Origin: Liolophura sinensis
Lineage: Eukaryota > Mollusca > Polyplacophora > Chitonida > Chitonidae
DNA: 64,000 nucleotides
Reading direction: 5' to 3'
Assembly: GCF_032854445.1 (NCBI RefSeq)
Contig: NC_088307.1
Coordinates: 11,174,017 to 11,238,016, forward strand
Part shown: piece by piece, positions 1-11,967 of the stretch
Layout of the letters: each line of letters begins with the position of its first letter
Position numbering within the stretch: the stretch's first letter is position 1
Notes under the pieces: model-generated
The model's input: only the letters and a program-made list of their open reading frames with translations
The model's database searches: none
Told to the model about the DNA's origin: nothing
Program-made: the position numbers and the translations under genes

Positions 1-61
1 AGCTGTGAGCTGGTCTGATTTGTTCATTTGATTTGCTACAACCTTACTTACAGTCGACTCG

Positions 62-356
62 CATGCAATTATTGGACACCTCCGTGGCCGAGCTGGTTAC
101 CGCACTAGGGCAGCGCAATAACCCAGGATCCTCTAACCAATGCGGTCGCTGTGAGTTAAAGTCCAGGTCTTGATGGCTTCCTCTCCGGCCGTACGTGGGA
201 AGGTCTGCCATCAACCTGGACGGATGGCCCAGGGTTTTCCCCGGGCTCTGTCGATTTCTTCCCAGCATAATGCTGGTCGCCGTCGTAAAATAAAAATATT
301 TTTGAGTGCGGCGTAAAACACCAATCAAGTGCATAAATAAATAACATGCAATTATT
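62..356 (+). mobile_element. Full-length tRNA-derived SINE (family 1) with target-site duplication
   Basis: The tRNA-like head has a box A resembling TGGCNNAGTTGG and a box B like GAGTTCAAGTCC. A conserved body follows (CGTACGTGGGAAGG, CATAATGCTGG, GTAAAACACCAATCAA), then an (AAATAA) tail. The 12-bp duplication CATGCAATTATT flanks it at 62-73 and 345-356, so the insertion is 74-344. This copy is fairly diverged. Confidence 0.85.
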
Positions 357-705
357 TCTAAGCTAATGTTGTTCTTTCATTGTGGCACTGATGAGGGCTT
401 CAACAGACATATCCTCTTAAAACCAAGTCCTCTACAAAATGATGCATGCTAATAGCTGTAAAATGTGAATACAAGTAAAGGTGAATAAAACGTAAAAGTG
501 TTAATCTGACAGGCCTAGTTTCATTGTTATCTCCCAAACTCTATCAACATATTTGATAAAGTAGCCCTCATAAAATATCATTGTTATCTTTCCCAGTCAG
601 CCCCTTGAAAACTACTTAGTTTTTCGCATATAACCAACTTACCAGAGCATAATTACATAGGCCTAGTCTTTACGGTGCATGAGTCGCTCTCTAACATACG
701 CCTTA
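357..705. other. Intergenic AT-rich stretch
   Basis: I see no exon, repeat unit or RNA gene here. Confidence 0.5.
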
Positions 706-971
706 GGGGCCTCCGTGGCTTAGTCGGTTAGCGCGCTAGCGCAGAGTAATGACCCATGAGTCTCTCACCGATGCGGTGGCTGTGAGTTCAAGTCCAGCTC
801 ATGCTGGCTTCCTCTCCGGCCGTACGTGGGAAGATCTTCCAGCAACCTGTGGGTGGTCGTGGGTTTCGCCCGGGCTCTGTCCTGTTTCTTCCCACCATAA
901 TGCTGGCCGCCGTCGTATAAGTGAAACACCCTTGATTATAGCGTAAAACACTAATCAAATAAATAAATAAT
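706..971 (+). mobile_element. Full-length SINE family 1
   Basis: It starts with GGGGCCTCCGTGGC and carries the tRNA-like head, the body and an AAATAAATAA tail. I could not make out a clean target-site duplication. Confidence 0.85.
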
Positions 972-1680
972 TAAACACCCTTACATCACGGCCCCCACTA
1001 GGAAATTTTATACTGAAATCTTAAACAATGTCGTGGTCTCTGGGGTCAGAGTGATGAGACAGGAAGTGATGTTAGAAAATAGAAAAAAAGCTCTGTCTCA
1101 ACCTGCGTTTTTAATAACACTTCATACATATGCGTTCTGTTTATCTAAAGTATACACAACATGATTCCAACCATCACCTGTGCAATTTAATTGATAAACG
1201 CTGATTTCTGCACGAGGACATTAGTGGTGAGGCTCAGCCATAACAAGCCTACGTGCGTCGCACAGCACTGATGTAATGTGAACGCACAGAACGGCACATG
1301 CGACGTAAGGAATATGAGATGTGTAGAATAAATTGGCTATTACAATAAAAAATAAACAGCGCCCTCCCCCAACCGATACTCCACACAGACGAAAGTTACC
1401 CTCCGGCTCCCCCAGTTGACAGTCGGCTGATCTAAATCTCTGTTTCATTTCTATACTTATTATTGACCAAAATTATAGATTACTTGCAAACAGTCTTACA
1501 CGGTAGCGCTGTATGTTATTTTGTCAAGTGCGCGCGTCTCCCATTTAGGCTGGCAACATAAAGAGAATCTACCTTTGTTCATCGATTTAAAACTAAATAC
1601 AAGGATTAGCTGAATAGGCCTAACTAATCGACTTTCTGTCTCTATGGTGTCTGGAACTGGACTTCTTTCACAAAGCGTGT
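972..1680. other. Intergenic DNA 5' of the lectin-like gene
   Basis: No convincing coding or RNA feature is visible. The only open frame of note, 1221-1448 on the - strand, has no splice or family support. Confidence 0.45.
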
Positions 1681-1681
1681 G

Positions 1682-1714
1682 ATTGGTTACCCAGAAGTTG
1701 TTTGCGTGTATAAG
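1682..1714 (+). promoter_or_regulatory. Possible CCAAT and TATA boxes of the lectin-like gene
   Basis: ATTGG, an inverted CCAAT box, lies at 1682-1686 and TATAAG at 1709-1714, about 100 bp before the signal-peptide ATG at 1811. Spacing and position fit a core promoter, but both motifs are short and could be chance matches. Confidence 0.3.
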
Positions 1715-1810
1715 CAGAAGTAGGTGAGAGTTGACTCCTGTATGGATTTTTGCCAACGCCTTAAAAACAGAAAAACTCTGTGTAAACGACGTATTTTTTA
1801 TTCCGATATC

Positions 1811-4800
1811 ATGTTACTGTTGTTATTATTGTCTCTGGTGCTGAAATATGCTACAGTTTGTGAACCGAGAAACTCTGAAAACATGAGGAGTTTTCAATTT
1901 TCACGACATTTTGACAATAACAACGTTGCACAGGAGCCATACAAAGCTATATTAGGGGGAAATTCCGGAGAGTACCCAAAGTGTTTAATACGAGGAGCCA
2001 TGGCCTGTATCTCCGATCCGAACTGCCGGTCATTTGGCACAAGCGGTCAAGATCTGCTTTTGTACAAATGCACTGAGGGCGACTTTCAGTTAAAAGGTAG
2101 GTAAGGATTAATAACAATACCCGAAAACTGACATGATCTTGTCAGCTTCTGCTTGATATGCATGTGTGCTTTCAAGATATTTCCGTGAAACAGACTTTGG
2201 CCTTAACCGTAGGGTAAGTTTAATATGGTCTAAAACTCGACATGATTCAGTCAGTTTTACTTGATACACCCTTTCAAAACAAGATTTGTTGCCCTGGAAG
2301 GGACCTTGGTCTAAATTGCAGTGAACCGTAAGTTTAATATGGTCTGAAATTCGACATGATCCAGTCACCTTTACTTGATATATGCCTTCAAAACAAGATT
2401 TGTTGCCCTGGAAGGGACCTTGGCCTAAATTGCAGTGAACCGTAAGTTTAATATTGTCTAAAATTAGACATGATCCAGTCACCTTTACTTGATATATGCC
2501 TTCAAAATAAGATTTGTTGCCCTGGAAGGGACCATGGCCTAAATTGCAGTGAACCGTAAGTTTAATATGGTCTAAAATTCGACATGATTCAGTCAGTTTT
2601 ACTTGATACACACTTCCAAAACAAGATTTGTTGCTCTGGAAGGGACCATGGCCTAAATTGCAGGGTACAGGAACTTTAATATTGTCTGAAATTAGACATG
2701 TTCTAATCAGTTTTGCTTGATACATCCTTTGATAAAACAAGACCCTGACCCTTTTCGGCCATATACACCGAAACATACGATATGTTTGTATTCCAGTTAG
2801 ATTGTAAAAACTGCAGTCAAATCGTTAGTGATAGATATGAACGAAAAGGGAAATTTCGCAGCAACACCAAAGTTGTTCAGCGGGAAACTGTACCTGCTGG
2901 ACAACCTGTTGGACAAAAAGAATAAGAAAATCGCCGGAAATGAAGTTGTAATTCCAATTATAATTACAGACCTCTGCTCAGAGACAGAGAGATTCAGCAA
3001 AATTTCTCTCTCAACGTTTCAAGATGTTTGACAAGGATAATGATTATTGGAATCACTGTTACATCCGGAAGTGGACGCGAACGTGCAGCTTATTAAGTTG
3101 TCATGTCGTGAAGTTGCTGTTGTACTTCAGTCCAATCTCAAAGAAGACCTAGACACTCTGACTAGGTAAAGTATTATTCAACAAGTCACGGAGCCTACTG
3201 TCCAGAAGAAAAATATCAATTAAGCTAATTCCCGGGATGAAACATCTTACTTAGCTTTGTATGTTTATTAAAACGACCATGACTTTTTGTCGCACAGATT
3301 GTGTGGTAGTAGACATGAAATTTTCAAACTGTTAACAATCCAATAATAGATAGCTATATCTCAGAGAGCTGACATGTTTATTGGAATCAAAGGAACATAA
3401 TGATTACAAAGTTGAAACATTTTATATACATGTGTGTCTTTATAAAAAAAAAAACCATCAGAACTTCTTCTTGTGTCTATTCTATAAGAAACATGGTTTC
3501 TTTTCAAAATGGTTAACTATCCATTTATGGATAGCAATATCCCGGGAAGTTCTATATACTGTATATACATGTCTCGTCTAGTCGTGTATTCTTGACCGTG
3601 TGTTAAAATCGACGATTTCAAAATACGTGGTGAAACACTCCAGACGAAACTCTGAAGTCAAAATTTTAGGCGATCAAGGGCTTCACTTCAAAGTCTCTTG
3701 AACTTTGAAGTGAAATTTACAATTTACAAGCATAGTGTGGAAAATCTGTGGCGCTGTACTGAATATGTATGTAATACCATTTAACTCGCAGCTAGGGGCT
3801 TTATAAACATCCAGCAGTTTCAATATTACCATAGTGTTTATATGAACAAGTGCTATAGCGGCATACAATAATTCACCATAAACTGTCAACATTTCCTTGC
3901 CTTTAGCAGGATATTGCATACAATACAAATATCGACTTTCAATGTTTAAATATAAGTTTTTGTGGGCTAAGTGCTGGATTTTACGCATCAGGTCTTCGGG
4001 GGGAAATGATTTCACATGTTGTTTTACTGGTTGATGCCCTGAACAGTGATTGGTTAAATCGCAGATAGTTGAACAGATCTCGTCCATATAGCTCAATCAA
4101 AATTATGCCATCACCTACAGGTAATTAAAAGCATTAAACGTCTGGGAAACATGGTTAAATCCCTCTTGGAATCCATATCACGACTACCACCGGTTTTTGT
4201 TCCATTGTGAGAACGTCTAACGATTGACAATCTATTTTTCTTGGAAGAAGAAATCCACTGGAATTGTCTTCAGCTAGTGAAAGACACCCTTTCAAGCCTT
4301 CTTGTTTGGAATGATTTTAGCAACATATCTGATATACAATGAGTGAAATGCCTCCAAAGATGCGCTGTTATGCATAATGGCAAGGCTGTGACCCATGCAA
4401 AGCTTTTTTTGTCTTCTGTAGAGAAGGATTACGCTTACGATCTATTGTCTGGAATGGAAGGGAGCGAACAGTATTTCTATGGAAGGAAAGTCTGGAGTAA
4501 ATCCAGCCCAAAACACCTGCAATCAATCATTTGGAAAAGCCTACACATTGCTCAAAAGACATTACAGCGTCTGTTATTGTGCCAACAAAAGCTCTTTTAG
4601 GGAGTGATTTACAAGAATGGTACGGAAGTGTCGGGCATAATTTTTCTTGAAAACACCATCAATTTTCCCGATACAGTAAATCCATATGGTCGAACAATCT
4701 CCAACAAGCGGAAAGTGTTCCTTCAAAGAGCAACTTCCTCGGATTCCAAAATGTCAACAATAAGGTGATATAAATTGATTTCAAACTTCTTGTTCAGAGA

Positions 4801-7800
4801 GAAACACTGAGTAGTGTTTAGAGGTGAACGTTCAGATTGGAGATCTTGAACCGACTCAACAGCACACTGGTGAGCAGACATGTATTTGTAGTACCAGAAA
4901 GCGTTAGAAAACATTACGGACCAGACACGTGTGAAAGAAAAGTATCAAACTCGATCACATCCAGATAATGAAATTATGCGAAGTTATCGTTGTACATGTA
5001 CATCATCTTTTGCAAAATGGCATGCGCCCTGCAATAGCATGTTTAAACCAAGTCACTCTACGAGGTACAAGAACATTGATTCGTGCACAATAGTGAGCTC
5101 CTAAAACTCTTAACCGCCTGTATCAAGGCGGTCCAAAACCGTGAACACAATTGTTCTTTCCGTTGTGACGTCACAATTATCGATGTATATGTGCTCATAA
5201 AACATATAGGAAGCACACACGCACTGCAATGTACAGAAGAAGAAAACGATCCGTTCAACTGCCATTTGAACCCTCTGCTCGTCCCTGAGTCTCCCATTGA
5301 TTTTTTAAATTTCAAACAGAGATCATCTGTTTGCATCTAGTTCGCTGTGCATTTCGGACGTGGTCTCCAAGACTAACGATGTATAACGATCACATTCTCG
5401 ACAACAAAGAAACATAGCAACCGAATTCTCTTGAACTCTATCGTGCTACCTACAAAATCAATTCTCGTGTTAGGAATATAATACCTCATTGTTGGTTAAT
5501 ACTCAGTGGGTTCCAATGTAGCAATAAGAACACATGAGTTTGGGAACACATAATTGTCAGCTAGTAAACGACTCATTTTCGACTCCATTCAAATCTGTAG
5601 CATTCTTCATTAACGAGGTATGTTAATCTGCTGTGTACAAGCTCTGCCTTGAACAGAAAATTTGTAAATTGCTCCGCACACACTGTTTGCGGGATGCTTG
5701 GTGCCATTCACTGGTCAACGTCTCCCGACGCTTAGGCCATTGTAACGTTCTTTGAAGGCCCATTGTCATCCACCAATATCACGTACATACTCAGCGTCAC
5801 ACGCAGGAAATCTGGTCAGTAATTTGCCAAATGTCTGTGGTTTTATCTGTGTACTGTGGTTTTCGCAATCCAGAATAATAATTTAGTATTTTGGTTTGTG
5901 TTTACGTGCATACGCAATAATCTCTCACTTATACGAACGAGATCAGGTTCATTGATGCAGAGAGGAAACAAGTGTCCATAGAAAGTGACCGTTTCTTTCC
6001 AGGTACCCGATATATGCCCTGACTTAAAGTTGCAGTCGATGTAGCAAGAGCTAGACAAAAGTTTATGATCTCATTATAGTCAGTTTACCAATGGCTGCGG
6101 ACAAAGCAGCGCTCACGGCGAAGGAGCCAGTGAAATGACTTAATAAATGAAGTTCCTTTCAGTTACACTTGTTTTCTGACATTCGTCATATAAACGAAAA
6201 TTTATTTCTTAAGCAATGCGTTAAACACTCACTACTCAATCAATCTCTATTGCGTAAATCAGTCAATCTATTAACGTATGTATGCATGTTTGCTTGGGGG
6301 TTTTACGTCATACTTCACAATTTTTCAGTCACATGTCGACGAGGAATCATTGGATGTATGTACATATAGTATCTTCTTGTGACAGGGCGAGCTAGTTCAT
6401 GTCGCCAAAGCGCTGCAGGCACTGAAATGTCATGCCGAAGACAGCAGATGTAACACCCCACCCACATTATACTGACACCAGGCCAGCCGTTCCTTTTTCT
6501 TTGCTCCAATCTCCCAGTGCTGAGCCCCAAGCCGTGAAGCATCATTCATCATTTTTAAAGTCTGTGGTATGACCCAACCCGAGTTTGATGCCAGGTCTCC
6601 CGATTTCGAGGGGATGGCCTAAACCTATGAATGGATTCCTCAATAAATCAGTGTGACTTCTAATGCATAGCGTTATGTTTTTTTTCCCAGTTCGGTGTCC
6701 CTGTGGAAAAGGCATGCTTTATATAAGCCACTTAGATATATGTTATACAGCCAACTCAACAGGCCTCACGTTTAACCAGGCCAACGACGCATGCGTTGTT
6801 AGCGGCGGGCATCTGCTGGTTCTTCACACCGAAGAAAGATTCTATGGATTTCTTCAAGCGTTCAACGATATAGGTAAGCTTGCAGAGGTTCCGATACAGG
6901 TAAGTACACGACTTTTGCAAACCATGGCCTCCTGCGACAAGGAGACTATCCTTTGAGAAATTCCCTCGGATTTGGCCGAATACATGTAGGCCTACATGTA
7001 CCTGAGAAGCATCTTGGAAAACATCCTGACAAACATCCCATTTCTAAGATTAAAGCGTCGATATACACATTCGTATTCCAGCTGTCAACCAATAAGGATG
7101 TTCTAGATCAATAATTGCAAGGTTAATTCCCAAAACGACGCTTATCACAAACCACCAAGTAACTAAGAAAGTACATGAAGTGCGAAATTAGGACGGAATT
7201 ATACAAAGAGAAGCAGTCAACAGTTTTCACTGCGCTTTTCAATTCCCAAAAGGATGTATAAACACAAATCACCCCAGAACTAAGAAAGTAAGTAAAGTAC
7301 GAAATCAGGACGGAGTCATGAAAAGGGTAGCAGTCAGCAGTTGGCAATGGTATTGAAAATGTGAAAAGTATGTTCTAGGAGAATGAGTGAAATCAGTATT
7401 CAATTCTTGTTGTATCTGTTTACATGAATGTGCCAAATAGTTTTTATATCGAACATGACGATCAAATTCAACACGATAAACATACTACCCCGAACACACT
7501 TTGAATTTTGTTCAAGAACAGTTGCTTTGTTTGCTATCCTATAAAAATCCTATGAATAATGATATAAGCACAAATTCAGATCAAGATTTCACCTTGGGAG
7601 GGAGTCGTGGTCTAGTGGTTTATTGTGCTTGCAGTTCAGTTACTATGCACACGGGTTTTGCCGTCGGGGTTCATACCTGTGATGGTTACAAAATAATAAC
7701 GGGTGACCGGTAAAATCCGGCTTCTCGCCGATTTATCTTACTTTGTTAAGGAACAGGTCGAACTGCTCAATGTAACGAGTTAAACAGTAGGAACAGGTAA

Positions 7801-8991
7801 CGTGTTAAACGATAGAAGCATCGTAACGTGCTGAATGGTAGCAATAAGGTAACGTGTTAAACGGTGGCAACAAGATAACGCGTTAAACAGTAGCAACAGA
7901 GTAACGTGTTAAACGGTAGCAGCAATGGAACGTGTTAAATGGTAGAGACAAGGTAACGTGTTAAACAGTAGCAACAATATAACGTGTTAAATGAGAGCAA
8001 TAGGGTAACATGTTAAATGGTAGCAATGATGTAACGTGTTGAACTGGAGCAACAATGTAACGTTTTGAACAGAAGCAACAATGTAACGTGTTAAACATTA
8101 GCAGAAGTGTAACATGTTAAAAGGTAGCAATAAGGTAACATGTTAAATGATAGCAACAACGTAACGTGTTGAACAGGAGCAACAATATAATGTGTTAAAC
8201 ATGTGTTAAAACAGCAACTTTTGGGACCATGGCTTTAGCAGAATAAGGTACAAAAATCAGATATGTTAATTACAAATTATTACATGTCAATGAAATTACT
8301 GAAAATGATGTATTGTTATCGTATTTTATAATCGATCGCATTGATTGATTCCACGTTCATCCGGCCGAGAAAGTTTCTTGGCGAAAACTTATTTTTCAAG
8401 TGCCTTTAAGTGTTTAAGCTTTGTGCGTTACAAATTTCCGATTCCGTCAGGGACATCTTCTGGGGAAGAGTTAACGGTACTTCCAGCTAAGCATACATGT
8501 TTCTTGGGTAGTTTTCCAAATCATGTGAATCTCTTGCGAAAAGACTTTTATCCTTTGAAAAGTCAGGAGTTGTAACGGCCTGTATTTTAATATAATAATT
8601 ATTTAATATGTAAAAGATATACAGCATAGATAGTGAAAGCAGAACAGAGACAACAGTCACTCGTAACCGGTGAAATACGGCCTATTGTCAATTTACCTGG
8701 TCAATTTTAAAGCCTTATTTAATGACATTTTCTTCATTTGTAAAATGTTTCTTTCGCTTTGCGTTTCCCCCTTAAGATGGTAAAGGACGGTTTTGGCTGG
8801 GAGCTCACTGGGTGACAGACAGACTTCGGTGGATGAACGGTGAAGAACTACCCATGGACGCTCCTTACTGGCATGAGAACGAACCTTTCAACCCTGTGAA
8901 TAACTTTGTTGTCCTCAGCAACTGGGGCGGCATATGGGCATTGGATGATCAATACCAATCGACACGTTATGGGTTTATCTGTGAATACTAG
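1811..8991 (+). CDS. Secreted C-type-lectin-like domain protein with apple/PAN-like N-terminus, 3 exons
   Basis: Exons are 1811-2096, 6691-6873 and 8777-8991. All junctions are phase 1 with GT-AG introns, giving 684 nt or 227 residues. I chose the ATG at 1811 because it opens a hydrophobic signal peptide (MLLLLLLSLVL); an in-frame ATG at 1724 would put a charged stretch before it. Residues about 20-95 hold a Cys-containing segment with ISDPNCRSF, typical of apple/PAN modules. From about residue 100 a C-type lectin fold follows: TFNQANDACVVSGGHLLVLH, then WLGAHWVTD and the closing YGFICEY before TAG. The outer disulfide cysteines are present. The inner pair is absent (NNFVVL where family members usually have a Cys, and no Cys near WALDD). 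There is no canonical EPN/QPD calcium motif (NEPFNP instead). It is probably a secreted recognition protein, ligand unknown. Other exons in the 4.6-kb first intron cannot be excluded. Confidence 0.8.
2100..2745. repeat. 114-bp tandem repeat in intron 1 of the lectin-like gene
   Basis: About five units start near 2214, 2328, 2442, 2556 and 2670 (exact 114-bp spacing). Each includes GTAAGTTTAATATGGTCTAA and TTGTTGCCCTGGAAGGGACC. Because 114 is a multiple of three, the - strand stays open for 222 codons as a 38-residue repeat. That frame follows from the period and is not evidence of a gene. Confidence 0.9.
2780..3175 (+). other. Possible relic of coding sequence in intron 1
   Basis: Several short frames on the + strand look protein-like: one opens after TTCCAG at 2791-2796, and another runs about 3050-3168 and ends at a GTAAAG donor. 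They lie in different frames and do not join to the phase-1 lectin exons without a stop. I do not recognise the family. It could be a decayed transposon or a lost exon. Confidence 0.2.
3176..6309. other. Remainder of intron 1 with unrecognised open frames
   Basis: A 137-codon frame lies on the - strand at 3683-4096, and an 85-codon frame on the + strand at 5083-5340. Both have protein-like composition, but neither matches a family I recognise. Around 4340-5340 the + strand reads as several interrupted frames. This could be an old single-exon element in decay; nothing identifies it. Confidence 0.25.
6310..6612 (-). mobile_element. SINE family 2 copy, degenerate
   Basis: Read on the - strand it has the head and TCATACCACAGACTTT-like region, a central part with TATAATGTGGG and a 3' end resembling GACTGAAAAATTGTGAAG. 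It matches copies at 20.1, 39.1 and 56.5 kb. It lies just 5' of lectin exon 2. Confidence 0.6.
7595..7740 (+). repeat. tRNA-like SINE head in intron 2 of the lectin-like gene
   Basis: GTGGTCTAGTGG resembles box A, and GGGGTTCATACC lies about 70 bp later as a box B-like element. A short unrelated body follows. A partly similar stretch (ACCGGTGAAATACGGCC) occurs near 8668. It is not a functional tRNA, because no cloverleaf closes. Confidence 0.4.
7745..8210. repeat. 26-27-bp minisatellite in intron 2 of the lectin-like gene
   Basis: About 17 imperfect copies of a unit built on GTAACGTGTTAAACGGTAGC followed by AACAAG. Units differ by substitutions and by 1-bp length changes. Confidence 0.9.
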
Positions 8992-10470
8992 TCAGATCCG
9001 TACACATTAACACGTTATGGGTTTATCTGTGAATACTAGTCAGATCCGTACACATTAACACGTGATGGGTTTAACTGTGATACTAGCCAGATAAGTACAC
9101 ATTAAGACCTTGTGAGTTTAACTGTTAATACTAGACAGATCAATACACATTACCACGTTATGAGTTTATTTGTGAATACTAGTTAGATCAGTACACATGA
9201 ACACGTTAGGGGTTTATCTGTGAATACTAGTCAGATCAGTACACATTAACACGTTAGGGGTTTATCTATGAATACTAGACAGATCAGTACACATTAACAC
9301 GCTATGGGTTTATTTGTGAATACTAGTCACATCAGTACACATGAACACGTTATGGGGTTATCTATGAATACTAGACAGGTCAATACACATTGACACACTA
9401 TGGGTTTATCTGTGAATACTAGTCAGATCAGTACACATGAACACGCTATGGGTTTATCTGTGAATACTAGTCAGATCAATACACATTAACACGTTATGAG
9501 TTTATCTATGAATACTAGACAAATCAATACACATTAACACGTTATGGGTTTATCTGTGAAGACTAGCCAGATCAATACACATTACCCCGTGATGGGTTTA
9601 TCTGTGAATACTAGTCACATCAGAACACATTAACACGTTATAGGTTTATCTGTGAATACTTGTCAGATCAATACACATTACCCCGTGATGGGTTTATCTG
9701 TGAATACTAGTCACATCAGAACACATTAACACGTTATAGGTTTATCTGTGAATACTAGTCAGATCAATACACATTAACACGTTATGGGTTTATCTGTAAA
9801 TACTAGTCAGATCAGTACACATTAACACGTGATGGGTTTATCTGTGAATACTAGTCAGATCCGTACACATTAACACGTTAGGGGTTTATCTGTGAATGCT
9901 AGTCAGATCCGTACACATTACCACGTTAGGGGGTTTATCTGTGAATACTAGCCAGATCAATACATATTACCCTGTGATGGGTTTATCTGTGAAGACTAGC
10001 CAGATCAATACATATTACCCCTTGATGGGTTTATCTGTGAATACTAGTCACATCAGAACACATTAACACGTTATGGCTTTATCTGTGAATACTTGTCAGA
10101 TCAACACACATCAACACGTAATGGGTTATCTGCAAATGCTAGTACTATTTTTGAATACTAGTCAGATCAGTAGCAACTTACCATGTTAGTGGTTTATTTG
10201 AGAATATGCTAGTGAGATCAGTACACATTTACATCTTATAGTTTACCTGTGAATGCTAGTAAGATCAGTGCCTATTAACACATTATGGGTTTATCTGTGA
10301 ATATAATGCAGATCAGTAAACATGAACACGTTATGGGTTTATTTTTGCATGTTAGATACGCCAGTACACACGAACACTTTATGGGTTTACTTGTGCACAC
10401 TAGAGAGGCCAGTGCACATTAACTATGTATGTACGTGTGAATATTAGGCAGATCAGCACACATCACTACA
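8962..10470 (+). repeat. 48-bp minisatellite seeded by the last coding bases of the lectin-like gene
   Basis: The first unit, 8962-9009, begins inside the final exon (ACACGTTATGGGTTTATC ...) and includes the TAG at 8989-8991. The second starts at 9010, exactly 48 bp on, and about 31 units follow, increasingly diverged towards 10470. Nearly every unit keeps TGTGAATACTAG, so the coding end and stop codon are repeated. The period of 16 codons keeps the same frame throughout. If the gene's poly(A) site lies beyond the array, the array is 3' UTR. Confidence 0.93.
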
Positions 10471-11195
10471 AGAAAGTTAGATTTTAATGTATATAGTAAA
10501 CGTTTGTTGATGTATTATGAATACCGGCATATTTAAATATCTACTAACGTTTCCTACCCGTTAAATGTTAAACATTTTCAACGTTTACTTATATAGTTCA
10601 CCTGGGAATGGTCACAATTTGCTATAGACGACATTATTATCTTAAATGTTGCAAGTACAATGAAATATACATACATTTACACTCGTGCTTTTTCGGGTGA
10701 TTTAATGCAGATATTTGGTTCTATTTCAATCCATTATAAATACAGCTTTTCATTATATTTACATATTGTTACTTTGTGTCCTTTATTTTATATCTTAACA
10801 AATATTACAGAAGTACATTTCATTGGTCGACATTCCCCAGGCTATGGTCTTCATGTACAACGATCACCAGCACAAGCAAAGCAATGTCACGCTAGCAAAG
10901 TAATGATCCAAATTCATGAGGCAACATTCAAGGATCTCTGGCTAATATATAATTAATCTACCGCAGTTACCTTCCTTTGTGTATCTCTCAGGCATCTGCT
11001 TGTTTGTCTGCTACCGTGTGTCTACTACCGATGTACAAATTTAACGATGTACAGTACCAACTGAGCAAGTAGCCTGTTTTTCGGTATAATAAAATATATA
11101 ATGCATGCTGCATTCAATAAAAAAAAAATACTAACAATGTGTTAAATTTAAGAGAAAGCCTGTAGTGTTATCTGTGTGATGCTGGAATGTGTTCT
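10471..11195. other. 3' flank of the lectin-like gene with candidate poly(A) signals
   Basis: AATAAA occurs at 11088-11093 and 11116-11121, the second followed by an A run. These are the first good signals I see after the stop codon at 8991 and could end a transcript running through the minisatellite. The 98-codon frame at 10660-10956 has no family support. Confidence 0.35.
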
Positions 11196-11455
11196 GGGTC
11201 ATTCGTGGCCGAAGGGGTTAGCACGCCAGCGCAGCGCAATAACCCAGGAGCCTCTCACGAATGAGGTGGCTGTAAATTCAAGTCCAGCTCATGCCGGCTT
11301 CCTCTCCGGCCGTACGTGGGAAGGCCTGCCCACAACATGCGGATGGTCACGGTTTTCACCCGAGCTTTGCCTGGTTTCCTCCTACTATAATGCTGGCGTC
11401 GTAAAAGTGCTATTTTTGAATACGGAGTAAAACACCTATGCAATAAATAATAAAT
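11196..11455 (+). mobile_element. SINE family 1, near full length
   Basis: It has the tRNA-like head (TTCGTGGCCGAAGGGGTTAG), the CGTACGTGGGAAGG body and a tail ending in AATAAATAATAAATA. The GTATAAGTGAAATATT motif is shortened. Confidence 0.85.
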
Positions 11456-11599
11456 ATATCACATTTCTGGTCCTATTCTGCGTGATGTTACTCCAGCGTT
11501 CACATTATTTAAGTACTTGATGCATGTATCCGGTATTTTCACATTGGAGATCGTTACAATGTATAGATGTTATGCATGAAAATGCAGTTAACTTAATTT

Positions 11600-11852
11600 A
11601 TTTACCTGATTAGCGTTTTACGCCGTATCCTCAAGAATATTTCACTTAGGCCTATTTGACGGCGGCCAGCATTATAGTGGGAGGAAATCGGGCAAAGCCG
11701 GTGGAAACCCACGACCATCCGCAGGTTGATGAAAGATCTTCCCACTTACGGCCGGTGAGAAAGCCAGCTGGACTTGAACTTACCGCGACCGCAGTCGTGA
11801 GAGGCTTCTGGGTCATTGCGCCGTGCTCCTCGGCCACGGAGACTCCAGCTGT
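11600..11852 (-). mobile_element. SINE family 1, near full length, reverse
   Basis: The reverse complement of the family runs from the GCGTTTTACGCCGTA tail side to the CGGCCACGGAG head side. The head is slightly truncated. Confidence 0.85.
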
Positions 11853-11967
11853 AGCTAATTTAATTACATTTGTTTCACACGTGTTCTACATCCATGCAAA
11901 ACAGATTATGTTTTAGTAACATGTAGTAACTTAAGACCCTGTCTTAAATCTGAGCCTTGCGTCATGT

